Below, piece after piece: positions 15,753 through 23,408 of a stretch of 64,000 bases of DNA. The translations under genes and the position numbers were made by a program. Source of the DNA: a virus; the IMG/VR virus record IMGVR_UViG_3300042691_025071, positions 144,498 to 208,497 of that record. The stretch is one strand, 5' to 3'. Below the pieces are notes generated by a model that did not search any database, was not told where the DNA came from, and saw only the letters and a list, made by a program, of their open reading frames with translations. The first letter of the stretch is position 1; each line of letters begins with the position of its first letter.

Positions 15753-16208
15753 TTATACTTTTTCTTTTTCTTTGTATTTTTTAACAAAATCTTTAGGGTT
15801 TCCCTCGAATATCCATTTACGGTCATACACATCATAACAACGGAGTAAGATTTCTTTCGGGTTGTCTTCATCTACAATAACCTCATATCGATACTGTTCC
15901 CAACAGTTGGTAATTCCTCCCCTGTGTAAATAAATTCCTCCAGAATTGGTTTTGAAATGTCCGATTACCTGTGCGGACAAACAACCCATTCCATTAAAGT
16001 AAAGTGTCTTGTCTTCACCTGTAATTACACCTATCGGCAAACCATTAACAACAGTACCACCAGCCAAAAAATCTGCGAGGTCAAGTCCGTGTCCTTCGGG
16101 GTAACCGTCCATTTGACGATACATTGTTACAATCTTAACTTGTTTCTTTTTACCTGTCTTTTCATCGTTCCATCTTTCAATGAATGTTGTGAGAGATCTA
16201 GTTCCCAT
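15753..16208 (-). CDS. MGTRSLT-family hypothetical protein, 151 aa
   Basis: Begins MGTRSLTTFIERW and contains MYRQMDGYPEGHGLDLADFL and a GGIYLHRGG segment. These are recurrent features of a phage family without known function. Full length. The promoter at 16246 lies 38 nt upstream of the start. Confidence 0.74.
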   Translation of the reverse strand: MGTRSLTTFIERWNDEKTGKKKQVKIVTMYRQMDGYPEGHGLDLADFLAGGTVVNGLPIGVITGEDKTLYFNGMGCLSAQVIGHFKTNSGGIYLHRGGITNCWEQYRYEVIVDEDNPKEILLRCYDVYDRKWIFEGNPKDFVKKYKEKEKV

Positions 16209-16245
16209 GTTAATAAAATTTAGAGTTTAATAATTAATGACATCA

Positions 16246-16277
16246 CAAATATACAACGGATAAAGTTATAATCCAAA
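16246..16277 (-). promoter_or_regulatory. Promoter for the 16208 gene
   Basis: -7 box TATATTTG (16246-16253), 19-bp gap, TTTGG (16273-16277). Confidence 0.72.
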
Positions 16278-16342
16278 TATATTTTGTTAAAATTTTGCAA
16301 AAATATTTTTGATCACGACCCCAGCCCGGCACGGTAAAAATA

Positions 16343-16375
16343 TTCTGTGGCGTAATACAAATGTCTGCCACAGAA
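16343..16375. promoter_or_regulatory. Intergenic dyad
   Basis: TTCTGTGGC and GCCACAGAA are perfect inverted arms, 15-nt spacer; left arm 66 bp from the -33 box at 16277. Confidence 0.72.
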
Positions 16376-16474
16376 AATCCATAGCTCTGAATCTGGCAAC
16401 TTGCTCTGGTGTTGCTGCAACTTTTGCAACTTTTGCTATTTTCATAACTCATTGATAATCAATAAAACTATTCT

Positions 16475-16484
16475 GCCACAGAAA
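16475..16484. repeat. Right-arm half-site of the dyad
   Basis: GCCACAGAAA without a left arm, between the full dyad and the terminator at 16524. Confidence 0.45.
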
Positions 16485-16523
16485 TTCCACTGTGCTTTGC
16501 GCTGCGATCTGCTCTGGTAACAG

Positions 16524-16555
16524 CAATAAAAAACCCACCATTTTACTGGTGGGTT
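16524..16555 (-). terminator. Terminator after the GP88-like gene
   Basis: AACCCACCA and TGGTGGGTT pair; T6 follows on the - strand. Confidence 0.75.
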
Positions 16556-16575
16556 CTCTATCAAAACAAAAACTA

Positions 16576-17340
16576 CTAAACAACGAACTTGTAATCATCC
16601 TTTAACTTGTTTCTAACACTTTTATATTTCAAACCTACAATAACATTTTTTTCATCGTAGTATCTCATATCGTATTCATCCCCGTCAATAACTTTACGAC
16701 CCCAGAAAGTTTCGGGTAATTCTTTTCTAAATACGACCGCCACTCTAACATCATTATTCAACATACTAATACAATCGGGAAAGTTATATCCACTAAATGA
16801 AAATGTTAAATCGTAGTTATTGTACTTCTTTAACAATTCAATTCGTTTCGGAACTTTCGTGTAATCGTAAAATTTAACATCGGGGAAAATCTGTAATACA
16901 TTTCTCACTTCTCCTTTATATGTCACATAAAAACTTTCGGGGGTTATATCTGATGTATTGTTTAAACGAACACTGAACTTGTGACCGAGTTTATCTGCCT
17001 TTTTCTTTGCGGTGTATATTTCATCTATCATCCAATTAACAAAAAATTCCCTGTGTTCAAAGAATAATTTCGTTTTTTTAATTCTAGATTCATTAATAAC
17101 ATCACCCTTTACCTTCTGTGTCATTTTATTCATTCCCGATTCGTTCAAACATAGCAATGTACATTCTTCACTTCTCATAGGACAAACCTCATAACCACTT
17201 GACTTTGCGGGTGCGAGGTATAAACTATAAGTAAGTTCATTGTACTTGTACGCCTTCTGATGTTTGGTAGTTAAGTTAACCGACCCCAGGTAACCGATAC
17301 CCGTTAATTTTTTTGCTTGAGCTTTAGTTGTGTAAATCAT
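16576..17340 (-). CDS. GP88-family phage protein, 254 aa
   Basis: GTGYLG-like start (LTGIGYLGSVNLTTKHQKAYKYN) followed by SLYLAPAKSSGYEVCP and CTLLCLNESG are the recognised opening of the gp88 family, widely conserved in phages of unknown role. Later segments RLNNTSDI and FYDYTKVPKR are also family-like. ATG at 17340 is chosen because the promoter at 17355 would lie inside a longer frame. Single-gene transcript. Confidence 0.82.
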   Translation of the reverse strand: MIYTTKAQAKKLTGIGYLGSVNLTTKHQKAYKYNELTYSLYLAPAKSSGYEVCPMRSEECTLLCLNESGMNKMTQKVKGDVINESRIKKTKLFFEHREFFVNWMIDEIYTAKKKADKLGHKFSVRLNNTSDITPESFYVTYKGEVRNVLQIFPDVKFYDYTKVPKRIELLKKYNNYDLTFSFSGYNFPDCISMLNNDVRVAVVFRKELPETFWGRKVIDGDEYDMRYYDEKNVIVGLKYKSVRNKLKDDYKFVV

Positions 17341-17354
17341 AATTTTAATTTTTA

Positions 17355-17386
17355 CAAATATACAACTTATATATTTTGATTCCAAA
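17355..17386 (-). promoter_or_regulatory. Promoter for the GP88-like gene
   Basis: TATATTTG (17355-17362), 19-bp gap, TTTGG (17382-17386). Confidence 0.76.
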
Positions 17387-17451
17387 TTTATTTTCGTTAA
17401 AGTTTAGTTAAGATATTATATCTAAAAATTTCAGGATCTGAACCAAGAATT

Positions 17452-17484
17452 TTCTGTGGCGAGTATAGTTGATCCGCCACAGAA
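17452..17484. promoter_or_regulatory. Intergenic dyad
   Basis: Arms extend to 13 bp of perfect complement (ATTTTCTGTGGCG with CGCCACAGAAAAT); 66 bp from the -33 box. Confidence 0.78.
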
Positions 17485-17535
17485 AATCTCACCTGTTAAT
17501 ATGCAGATCGAGTGCACAAAAAGTGCATAAAAAAA

Positions 17536-17554
17536 GGGGTACTAATTGTACCCC
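17536..17554 (-). terminator. Terminator of the 19645 operon
   Basis: GGGGTAC/GTACCCC with T7 on the - strand; an adjacent GTGCAC/AAGTGCAT pair lies upstream in the cassette. Confidence 0.74.
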
Positions 17555-17574
17555 CTTTCATTTGTCAAAAACTA

Positions 17575-18246
17575 CTAACTCTCAGCGACCAACAGATTTT
17601 TGTACTCACTTTCCGTTAAGTGTCTTGTACTTTCCGACTTTACTTTCTTCCCTATCGGTTTAATCAACACACAATCTCCCTGTCTTACAATCTTCTCAAT
17701 ACAACCTTCGGGAATGTCCGTTTGAATAGTCCAAGCAATTGCCTGAATTGCATTGACCTTTTTAATATCCCAATTCCAACCCTGACCATTTGTGTTTGCC
17801 ACACTTTTCATATCAACCCAAATGAAATACTCTCTGTCGGTACTTGTGTCCTTACACTTTACATAGTAACAATCATCAGGTTTTGACCAAGAATTACGAG
17901 CCTTACCGAAAACTTCCCCATTAACTTTGTAAAGTTCATAAGTGTCATTGAATTTTTTGGTAACAAGTTGTCCGTCTTGACTAACCCAAGTTGTTGTTTT
18001 CTTCAATGTTTTCTTATCAATCAATTCGGGTTTAATCTCTTTGACCAATCTATCTAACCCATAGTTCAACATAGCCACACGGCGTTGTTCCAAGTTCTCT
18101 AATTGGGCTATCTCTTTGAAAGTAATCGGGGTAATATCTTCCCAAATATCTTCCAACTGACTGAAAGGACAATCTTTGTGTTTCACTTTCAAAATACGAC
18201 AACCAATGTCATACGGAAATTGTAAATTATTGATAACGATTTGCAT
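17575..18246 (-). CDS. Hypothetical protein, 223 aa
   Basis: Soluble mixed protein. The middle WVSQDGQLVTKKFNDTYELYKV and DCYYVKCKDTSTDREYFIWVDMKSV look like strands of a beta domain. FKEIAQLENLEQRRVAMLNYGLDRL is helical. Appears alongside MGLDQYL- and DUF6915-like genes in similar phage regions (recollection). Last gene of its operon. Confidence 0.66.
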   Translation of the reverse strand: MQIVINNLQFPYDIGCRILKVKHKDCPFSQLEDIWEDITPITFKEIAQLENLEQRRVAMLNYGLDRLVKEIKPELIDKKTLKKTTTWVSQDGQLVTKKFNDTYELYKVNGEVFGKARNSWSKPDDCYYVKCKDTSTDREYFIWVDMKSVANTNGQGWNWDIKKVNAIQAIAWTIQTDIPEGCIEKIVRQGDCVLIKPIGKKVKSESTRHLTESEYKNLLVAES

Positions 18247-18274
18247 AACTGATTTAATTTAATTTGTTAATAAT

Positions 18275-18955
18275 TTAATCTTCTTTGTAAATGATAAACG
18301 AAGTTCCAACAGATACCAACAACTTATCATCTTTGATAGTTAATTCTTCTCTATCATCTCCGTCATTTGTTGTGAAAGTATAGTAATCTTCTTTCTCCCC
18401 TTCATCATAGGAAGGCTCAAAGTCTGCGGTTTCTTGTAATACAATTTCTTCCAATTCTCCCACCAACTTTTCTTGTTCGTCAGACATTATGAAATCTTTT
18501 TTGAAATTGATAGTACAATTCCCTTCTTCTCCGTTAATGTTACTAACATACTCCGAAACAAATTTAGACATCTTCTTTGATAATTTGATTTCCATTGTTT
18601 CTTCAATTCTCTCCGACCACTCACTTTTGGCACTTTTTGAATAAATGAAAGTATGTTCTTCTTCATCTTCATCACTATCATCTAATTCAATATAAACATT
18701 TCCGTGCTCCCCAATGTAGTGTCCGTCAGAGTTTACATAAAACTCAACTTCATCAAACACTTCTTTGTCAAAGTAACTTTCCAATTCGGGACTATTAACC
18801 TCAATTTCTTCGGGGACATTCTTTTTCTTACTATCGTTTTTCTTGTAGAAAGTAAAGTGGTAGTCATTCATACTATCTCCACCACAACTGAACTCCATAT
18901 TTGCGTGTGTAATACCTAACTCCTTCCAGAGTTTTACTGCTTCATTAGTTTGCAT
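18275..18955 (-). CDS. Acidic hypothetical protein, 226 aa
   Basis: Strongly acidic, with an N-terminal helix then FSCGGDSMNDYHFTFY, and long Glu/Asp stretches. The ATG overlaps the end of the upstream gene (18945) by 11 nt. Acidic small phage proteins can act as DNA mimics, but nothing specific shows that here. Confidence 0.66.
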   Translation of the reverse strand: MQTNEAVKLWKELGITHANMEFSCGGDSMNDYHFTFYKKNDSKKKNVPEEIEVNSPELESYFDKEVFDEVEFYVNSDGHYIGEHGNVYIELDDSDEDEEEHTFIYSKSAKSEWSERIEETMEIKLSKKMSKFVSEYVSNINGEEGNCTINFKKDFIMSDEQEKLVGELEEIVLQETADFEPSYDEGEKEDYYTFTTNDGDDREELTIKDDKLLVSVGTSFIIYKED

Positions 18956-19349
18956 AATCGTGTAATTTTTGATTTAAGTTTTTAACAATTTCGTACGCTT
19001 CGGGATTATCAACGGGCTTAACTCCATTATTCATCCAGGGTTGGACTTCTAAATGTTTAAGATAGTCCTGTGGTGTCGGTACAAACTTCATTCGGAAATC
19101 TTCTGCAATATGTAACATCGCAATATCTACAACATCAACGGACTTTCCGTCAGAATTAACAATGTTGTAACCAAAGATTTTCGGAACAATGTGGTATGCG
19201 AACCAGGTATTGTGAGTAAGTAACCTCGCACTATTATTATTCATAGTCATTTTTGGACTATCAATAAGTTCGTGAATAGGTAAATAATCTTCTACCTTTC
19301 CACCCCAGCGTTTAACACTGGATTTAGAATGAATTAACGGATTTGCCAT
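18945..19349 (-). CDS. DUF6915-like protein, 134 aa
   Basis: MANPLIHSKSSVKRWGGKVEDYLPIHELID matches the start I recall for the DUF6915 family, with the His/Asn motif LLTHNTWF and a conserved DIAMLHIAEDFR. ATG at 19349 is chosen by that homology and because the upstream gene ends at 19376. Family role unknown; the conserved histidines suggest metal binding. Confidence 0.72.
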   Translation of the reverse strand: MANPLIHSKSSVKRWGGKVEDYLPIHELIDSPKMTMNNNSARLLTHNTWFAYHIVPKIFGYNIVNSDGKSVDVVDIAMLHIAEDFRMKFVPTPQDYLKHLEVQPWMNNGVKPVDNPEAYEIVKNLNQKLHDYAN

Positions 19350-19375
19350 TTGAGTTGATTTAGTGTGTGAATAAA

Positions 19376-19645
19376 TTAGTCCCAAACTTGACTTACTGAA
19401 CGAGAAAACGGATTGTACTCAACTTGTTTTCCCATAACCCAATTACCTTTGTCAATCTTTAAGGCTTGATGTTCGTTTGAGAAACTTCCGTCAGGTTGTT
19501 CGTGTTTTAATACACTATCCTTTGTTACTTCCAATGTTGCAAAGGACTTTTCTTCATCAATCTTAAACTCTCCGTAAAGAGTGTGTTGGTTTGCTCCCTC
19601 TCCTTTGAGTAGGGTGTGTTTTTGTTTTTTTACTTTACTTTTCAT
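19376..19645 (-). CDS. Hypothetical protein, 89 aa
   Basis: First gene of a four-gene operon with promoter at 19682. Basic N-terminus, then strand-rich sequence (HTLYGEFKIDEEKSFATLEVTKDSV) compatible with a small beta domain. No recognised family. Confidence 0.62.
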   Translation of the reverse strand: MKSKVKKQKHTLLKGEGANQHTLYGEFKIDEEKSFATLEVTKDSVLKHEQPDGSFSNEHQALKIDKGNWVMGKQVEYNPFSRSVSQVWD

Positions 19646-19681
19646 TTGAAAAAGTTTTGAGTTAATAATTAAATGACATTA

Positions 19682-19714
19682 CAAATATACAACTTATTTC
19701 TTTGTATTTCCAAA
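19682..19714 (-). promoter_or_regulatory. Promoter for the 19645 operon
   Basis: TATATTTG (19682-19689), 20-bp gap, TTTGG (19710-19714). Confidence 0.76.
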
Positions 19715-19790
19715 TTTATTTTGTTAAAATTTTCTTAACAGATATAAATAGTTTTACCCTGAAACTGTCCTGACCCCGGTCATCTGAAAT

Positions 19791-19823
19791 TTCTGTGGCG
19801 AGTGTGTTTAGTCTGCCACAGAA
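19791..19823. promoter_or_regulatory. Intergenic dyad
   Basis: TTCTGTGGC/GCCACAGAA perfect arms; 77 bp from the -33 box, about one helical turn more than the usual ~65. Confidence 0.72.
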
Positions 19824-19869
19824 TATCTCACCTGTTGCGCACAGGACCAGCAAAGTTCAAGCAACAAAA

Positions 19870-19892
19870 AACCCCAACATTATGTCGGGGTT
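19870..19892 (-). terminator. Terminator of the 21908 operon
   Basis: AACCCC/GGGGTT stem with T-run on both sides. Confidence 0.7.
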
Positions 19893-19919
19893 AAAAAGGT
19901 ACAGATTAGGTTTCTCATA

Positions 19920-20255
19920 TTATCTCTTTCTAAATTGAGAAAATGTTTGATACGCACCAAACTGACGCCACCTATTTAATTCATTGTTCTTTTGAATACA
20001 AAGGTCTTTCGCCCAAGTATAAACCAATTCAGTTTCTTCAAAGGTTTCAAAGTTCCTTTTAATATGTTCCTCTAATAAGGAACACGCCCTCATCCACTTA
20101 TAGTATTGTTTATCATCAATCCTTGTATTAACCCATTCATCTGATACTCTACCACAATCCTCTCTTTTAATGTGTTTCCACTTATCAATGATGGCGTCGA
20201 AATCTACTTTATCGAATTGACTTTGAACAACTTTTGCTATGTGGTGTGCGGTCAT
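19920..20255 (-). CDS. Hypothetical protein, 111 aa
   Basis: All-helical pattern with many Trp/Arg residues (WKHIKREDCGRVSDEWVNTRIDDKQYYKWMRACSLLEEHIK). The start overlaps the preceding gene by 4 nt. Last gene of an eight-gene operon. No family assigned. Confidence 0.63.
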   Translation of the reverse strand: MTAHHIAKVVQSQFDKVDFDAIIDKWKHIKREDCGRVSDEWVNTRIDDKQYYKWMRACSLLEEHIKRNFETFEETELVYTWAKDLCIQKNNELNRWRQFGAYQTFSQFRKR

Positions 20256-20482
20256 ATAACTTCGTTTAATAATTCTTGATACTGACTTTGTATTTTATCA
20301 AAGTTATCGGTGTAATGTTTCAACAACATTTTACTTTGTTCTTCTAACAAACCATTAACAATCTTTGGGGTTTTTACTTTAAGAATTGTTTTGTTAAATG
20401 ATTTGATTTCTACTCCACCCTCTAAATCAAAGATAACTTTTACAAAGTTCTCACTCCATTCTCTAAATGTTAAAATTTCCAT
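20252..20482 (-). CDS. Hypothetical protein, 76 aa
   Basis: N-terminal strands (FREWSENFVKVIFDLEGGVEIKSFN) and C-terminal helix (QSKMLLKHYTDNFDKIQSQY). ATGA overlap with the downstream gene. Unrecognised. Confidence 0.6.
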   Translation of the reverse strand: MEILTFREWSENFVKVIFDLEGGVEIKSFNKTILKVKTPKIVNGLLEEQSKMLLKHYTDNFDKIQSQYQELLNEVI

Positions 20483-20483
20483 A

Positions 20484-20768
20484 TTACAAAGATGATATTA
20501 ATTTTTTTCTTTTTTCAATATAAGTTCCTAATCTTTTGATAAAGTTCTCTGCCGCTTTCTTTGTACTGAAATATGCAAAGAATTGACAATATTCACTATC
20601 CTCACTAGTTTTACTTGAAAGGACATTATTATCTTTTAATCTTTCAACCACATCATAATTACTTTCGCAGTTCTCAAAGGTTTCAAGTCCACGAAGATCT
20701 GCGGTTACCGTCCATTTATCATCCCATTCGTATTTGACTGGAATTATTTTATCTATTGTGTATGACAT
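20484..20768 (-). CDS. Hypothetical protein, 94 aa
   Basis: Mixed fold with a clear C-terminal helix (FFAYFSTKKAAENFIKRLGTYIEKRKK). Its first base overlaps the stop of the upstream gene. The operon context points to a small accessory function; nothing specific is visible. Confidence 0.6.
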   Translation of the reverse strand: MSYTIDKIIPVKYEWDDKWTVTADLRGLETFENCESNYDVVERLKDNNVLSSKTSEDSEYCQFFAYFSTKKAAENFIKRLGTYIEKRKKLISSL

Positions 20769-21010
20769 TATTTTGAGTTTTTTAATACTTCACCAATAGC
20801 GGTCTGTAAATCTTTAAGGTCTTCCCTTGTCATAACGGGAACCATTATCCTATTAAAATTCATATCCCTTCTATCTGCTCGACTATCACCTTCGGGATAA
20901 AGGTTATTATCTTCAATAGATATATAACCAATATCACCAGTCAATCCAACACAAATTTGATGTCCGTTTGAATAGGTTTGTCTTTGTGCTAATTTTGATA
21001 CTCTTGCCAT
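20768..21010 (-). CDS. Hypothetical protein, 80 aa
   Basis: Starts MARVSKLAQRQTYSNGHQICVGLTG; a central RADRRDMNF and a C-terminal TREDLKDLQTAIGEVL helix. No family known. Two nt downstream of the next gene up. Confidence 0.6.
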   Translation of the reverse strand: MARVSKLAQRQTYSNGHQICVGLTGDIGYISIEDNNLYPEGDSRADRRDMNFNRIMVPVMTREDLKDLQTAIGEVLKNSK

Positions 21011-21012
21011 AA

Positions 21013-21276
21013 TTAAAATTCTAATTTTGTACCTGAATGTAAATCTGTAATTCTCTGTTCCACTTCACGAACTTCATCACTTGTTAAACCTTCGGCGTAA
21101 AATCTACCATAACCGAATTTCGCTTTAATCTGTGTAAATCTAAAACCGGGTTTCTTAACAAAGTCCTCAAACTTTTTATCTAACCATTCTACAAATTCTC
21201 CAGCACCTATGGCTAAACCATAGTGTCCTTCCTCCAAGTAATCTTTGTACTTCTCGTTGAATTGTTGTGTTGTCAT
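21013..21276 (-). CDS. Hypothetical protein, 87 aa
   Basis: ATG at 21276 (MTTQQFNEKYKDYLEEGHYGLAIG) in a GTATGAC context is favoured, since the longer start overlaps the gene above. Then FVEWLDKKFEDFVKKPGFRFTQIKAKFGYGRFY. Short proteins with a YLEEGHYGLAI motif are, as I recall, common in phages of this kind. Confidence 0.64.
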   Translation of the reverse strand: MTTQQFNEKYKDYLEEGHYGLAIGAGEFVEWLDKKFEDFVKKPGFRFTQIKAKFGYGRFYAEGLTSDEVREVEQRITDLHSGTKLEF

Positions 21277-21313
21277 ACAATTTTTTTTATTTGTAAAGAT
21301 AATATAATAATCG

Positions 21314-21511
21314 TTAATCAAAAGTTAAAAGGTTAACTGGAATTAAATCAAATTCTTCTTTTGTTTCGGGTTCTGCATCCCTATCGTAGTTATGGTTCTT
21401 CAACCACTTCTTAAAATCTTTTTCATCTTTTAATACCACCTCTATTTTCTTCTGGTCTCCGTTACCATATCGGTCATTGTACATTACAATAAAAACTTGT
21501 TGTGATTTCAT
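21314..21511 (-). CDS. Hypothetical protein, 65 aa
   Basis: Small beta-alpha protein (VFIVMYNDRYGNGDQKKIEVVLKDEKDFKKWLKNHN). No family assigned. In the eight-gene operon led by the promoter at 21923. Confidence 0.58.
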   Translation of the reverse strand: MKSQQVFIVMYNDRYGNGDQKKIEVVLKDEKDFKKWLKNHNYDRDAEPETKEEFDLIPVNLLTFD

Positions 21512-21512
21512 T

Positions 21513-21671
21513 TTATTTTATTAATGATTGAATAAATTGTCCGATAATGTTGAGTTTAATTCTCATTTCGATTGATTTTTCTTCTTCGCCATTGTTTTCA
21601 AGTTCATCGGCGATGTCATATAAACTTATCAATTCAGTGAAAACTTTGTCTGTTTGTTCTCTTGTTGGCAT
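21513..21671 (-). CDS. Small helical protein, 52 aa
   Basis: ATG at 21671 encodes MPTREQTDKVFTELISLYD..., an acidic two-helix peptide, and ends one base before the next start. It fills the gap between two genes of the same operon, which supports it as real. Confidence 0.52.
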   Translation of the reverse strand: MPTREQTDKVFTELISLYDIADELENNGEEEKSIEMRIKLNIIGQFIQSLIK

Positions 21672-21677
21672 ATTATT

Positions 21678-21908
21678 TTATGGGTTATAGTTTGTGTTGT
21701 ATTGTTTATTATATCTCTCCACAAGTCCTTTCCAATAACCACTTTCGGAGGCGTATCTTTGAGCGACTTCAAGTTCGGGAAAAACAGACATTAACTTCTT
21801 TCTGTTCTCCGTATCTCCTTTGAAAAAGGTTTCGTAAAGTGATTGTTTGAACGAACCGGCTAAACCGATTTTATAGTCCATAAATTTTTCTTCGTGTAAA
21901 GTTACCAT
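21678..21908 (-). CDS. Hypothetical protein, 76 aa
   Basis: First gene of the operon; promoter 15 nt upstream at 21923. Helical, basic/acidic mix with ELEVAQRYASESGYWKGLVERYNKQYNTNYNP, a pattern seen in small phage proteins of unknown role. Confidence 0.63.
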   Translation of the reverse strand: MVTLHEEKFMDYKIGLAGSFKQSLYETFFKGDTENRKKLMSVFPELEVAQRYASESGYWKGLVERYNKQYNTNYNP

Positions 21909-21922
21909 AATTTTAATTTTTA

Positions 21923-21955
21923 CAAATATACAACTTAAAACATTATACCTCCAAA
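21923..21955 (-). promoter_or_regulatory. Promoter for the 21908 operon
   Basis: TATATTTG (21923-21930), 20-bp gap, TTTGG (21951-21955). No dyad; it abuts the winged-helix gene end. Confidence 0.74.
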
Positions 21956-21964
21956 TAATTTATG

Positions 21965-22375
21965 TTAAACATTTGTTAAAGTCTCTCTATCACTCCAAGT
22001 ATATCCAACTCCCTTAATTGTTCTAATTGGAATTGTTGGAAATTTATTTCTAATTCTCCTGATGTGAACATCAATAGTTCTGTTTATTACAATCACATCA
22101 TCTTCCCAAATTTTATTTAGTATCTTATCTCTATTCAATACCTTGTTTTTATTTTCCATAAGGTAATGAATAATCAAAAATTCTTTTTTTGGTAGGTTGT
22201 GTTTTTTATCGTCAATAGTTATTTGTCTGGTTTCCATATCGGCAACAAACCCACAACTTTCAACTCTATGAGTTTCTTCTTTTTTATTATACTTCTCAAT
22301 GACTTCAATAATTTCTTCTATTGAGTAGGTTTCTTTTCCTCTCCACTTCAATTCCGATTTAATCATTTCAATCAT
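21965..22375 (-). CDS. Orphan OmpR/PhoB-type winged-helix DNA-binding protein, 136 aa
   Basis: The C-terminal ~90 residues match the effector domain of OmpR-family response regulators. A four-strand sheet precedes PKKEFLIIHYLMENKNKVLNRDKIL, then the recognition region INRTIDVHIRRIRNKF and the IRTIKGVGYTW wing. There is no receiver domain and no phosphorylatable aspartate, so it is not a two-component protein. ATG at 22375 is set by the promoter at 22388. It is a candidate regulator of the repeated upstream dyads (inference). Confidence 0.84.
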   Translation of the reverse strand: MIEMIKSELKWRGKETYSIEEIIEVIEKYNKKEETHRVESCGFVADMETRQITIDDKKHNLPKKEFLIIHYLMENKNKVLNRDKILNKIWEDDVIVINRTIDVHIRRIRNKFPTIPIRTIKGVGYTWSDRETLTNV

Positions 22376-22387
22376 AATGTTTTTTTT

Positions 22388-22420
22388 CAAATATACAATA
22401 TAATACTTTCTATTTCCAAA
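22388..22420 (-). promoter_or_regulatory. Promoter for the winged-helix regulator
   Basis: TATATTTG (22388-22395), 20-bp gap, TTTGG (22416-22420). Confidence 0.75.
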
Positions 22421-22457
22421 TTTATTTTCATAATGTTTTGTTAAAGAGTTTGATCCT

Positions 22458-22467
22458 GCCACAGAAA
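22458..22467. promoter_or_regulatory. Right-arm half-site of the dyad upstream of the regulator
   Basis: GCCACAGAAA only, 38 bp from the -33 box; no left arm is seen. Unlike the other operons. Confidence 0.55.
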
Positions 22468-22517
22468 ATTTCCCCGTCGTCTTCAGGACCGCAGATTCTG
22501 AGTTCGTAACAAAAAAA

Positions 22518-22537
22518 ACCACCCCTTTCGGAGTGGT
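22518..22537 (-). terminator. Terminator of the ParB-like gene
   Basis: ACCAC/GTGGT stem with T8 on the - strand. Confidence 0.68.
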
Positions 22538-22561
22538 CTTTGTTCACACTTACTATCTAAC

Positions 22562-23305
22562 TCAAAACCTTAAATTCACTTTATCCTTTCTCATGTAGTT
22601 GTAGATACCCTCAATCATTTCCACATATTGTTCCACCGTTCCACACGGAACTAACTTCATTGGTCTCAACTTTACTTTGTGTAAAAACTCTTCAAAAACA
22701 AAGTCTTTCTTATTTGACATAATCTTCACCATCGCCCTCACAAAGATTGACTTGTTGTAATACTTCTCAAAGTAAGGTTTGAGTTCAAGAATGTTGTTAG
22801 CCCACTCACGAGCTTTCTTCTCGTTCTTTACAACATATTCACCACTTTCAAAAGTATCTCTCTTCACACTTGACATTGAGTTGTTGAGAAACATCGCGAC
22901 TTCGGTGTACTTATACATTGGATAGTCGGTAATGAAATTATTGAATACAACATAATTCTTATTACCCTTCACAACGAACTTGTGTAAGTGGTCAAACGGA
23001 GACCAATTCTTTTGTAGTGTATTCATTTCCGTCATTTCATCACTTCCTGCTCCTTTCACTACTTTGTAACGAATCGGACAACCAACACTCATCGCTGCGG
23101 TCACACGATTTTGTCCATCAATAATATCACCACTTCCATTAATAGTGACAACTGATGTTGGTAACCAACCACGTTCAGACATTCTCTTCGCTAACTTCTT
23201 AACATGGTTTGGAATGATTGGACGATTGTCCTCTCTGAATTTGAAAATTGAATAATCTTTTGTCTCAAAGATTTCTCCTACTTTTTTTCCATGAAACTTA
23301 TTCAT
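22562..23305 (-). CDS. ParB/Srx-domain protein, 247 aa
   Basis: Residues ~15-85 fit a ParB N-terminal domain: FKFREDNRPIIPNHVKKLAKRM, then the core SGDIIDGQNRVTAAMSVGCPIRYKVV with the DGQNR motif. Such proteins bind DNA or act as nucleases or CTPases. The C-terminal half is helical and unrecognised. No ParA lies nearby, so it is probably a phage ParB-like regulator rather than a partition pair. Confidence 0.82.
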   Translation of the reverse strand: MNKFHGKKVGEIFETKDYSIFKFREDNRPIIPNHVKKLAKRMSERGWLPTSVVTINGSGDIIDGQNRVTAAMSVGCPIRYKVVKGAGSDEMTEMNTLQKNWSPFDHLHKFVVKGNKNYVVFNNFITDYPMYKYTEVAMFLNNSMSSVKRDTFESGEYVVKNEKKAREWANNILELKPYFEKYYNKSIFVRAMVKIMSNKKDFVFEEFLHKVKLRPMKLVPCGTVEQYVEMIEGIYNYMRKDKVNLRF

Positions 23306-23356
23306 AAGATAATTTGTTCAGAACTCCTGTCCCCGAGTTAGATTAGTAATGAGTAA

Positions 23357-23388
23357 CAAAGATATAACTATTATATTAGTTTTCCAAA
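23357..23388 (-). promoter_or_regulatory. Promoter for the ParB-like gene
   Basis: TATCTTTG (23357-23364), 19-bp gap, TTTGG (23384-23388). Confidence 0.7.
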
Positions 23389-23408
23389 TTTATTTTCTTA
23401 AAGTTTTG

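Larger units (their letters stand above)
16209..16575. other. Non-coding control segment
   Basis: The 367 nt between the genes at 16208 and 16576 hold a promoter, one full dyad, an extra right-arm half-site (16475-16484) and a terminator. The extra half-site followed by a second GCGCTGCGATC motif suggests two cassettes fused after loss of a gene. Confidence 0.55.

Noticed and set aside
16243-16452. - strand ORF of 69 aa in the 16.3-kb control segment
   Set aside because: It spans the promoter and dyad and has no homology-like pattern.
22562-23305. Plasmid partition system
   Set aside because: A ParB-like gene is present but no ParA gene or parS-like repeat cluster is seen in the window.
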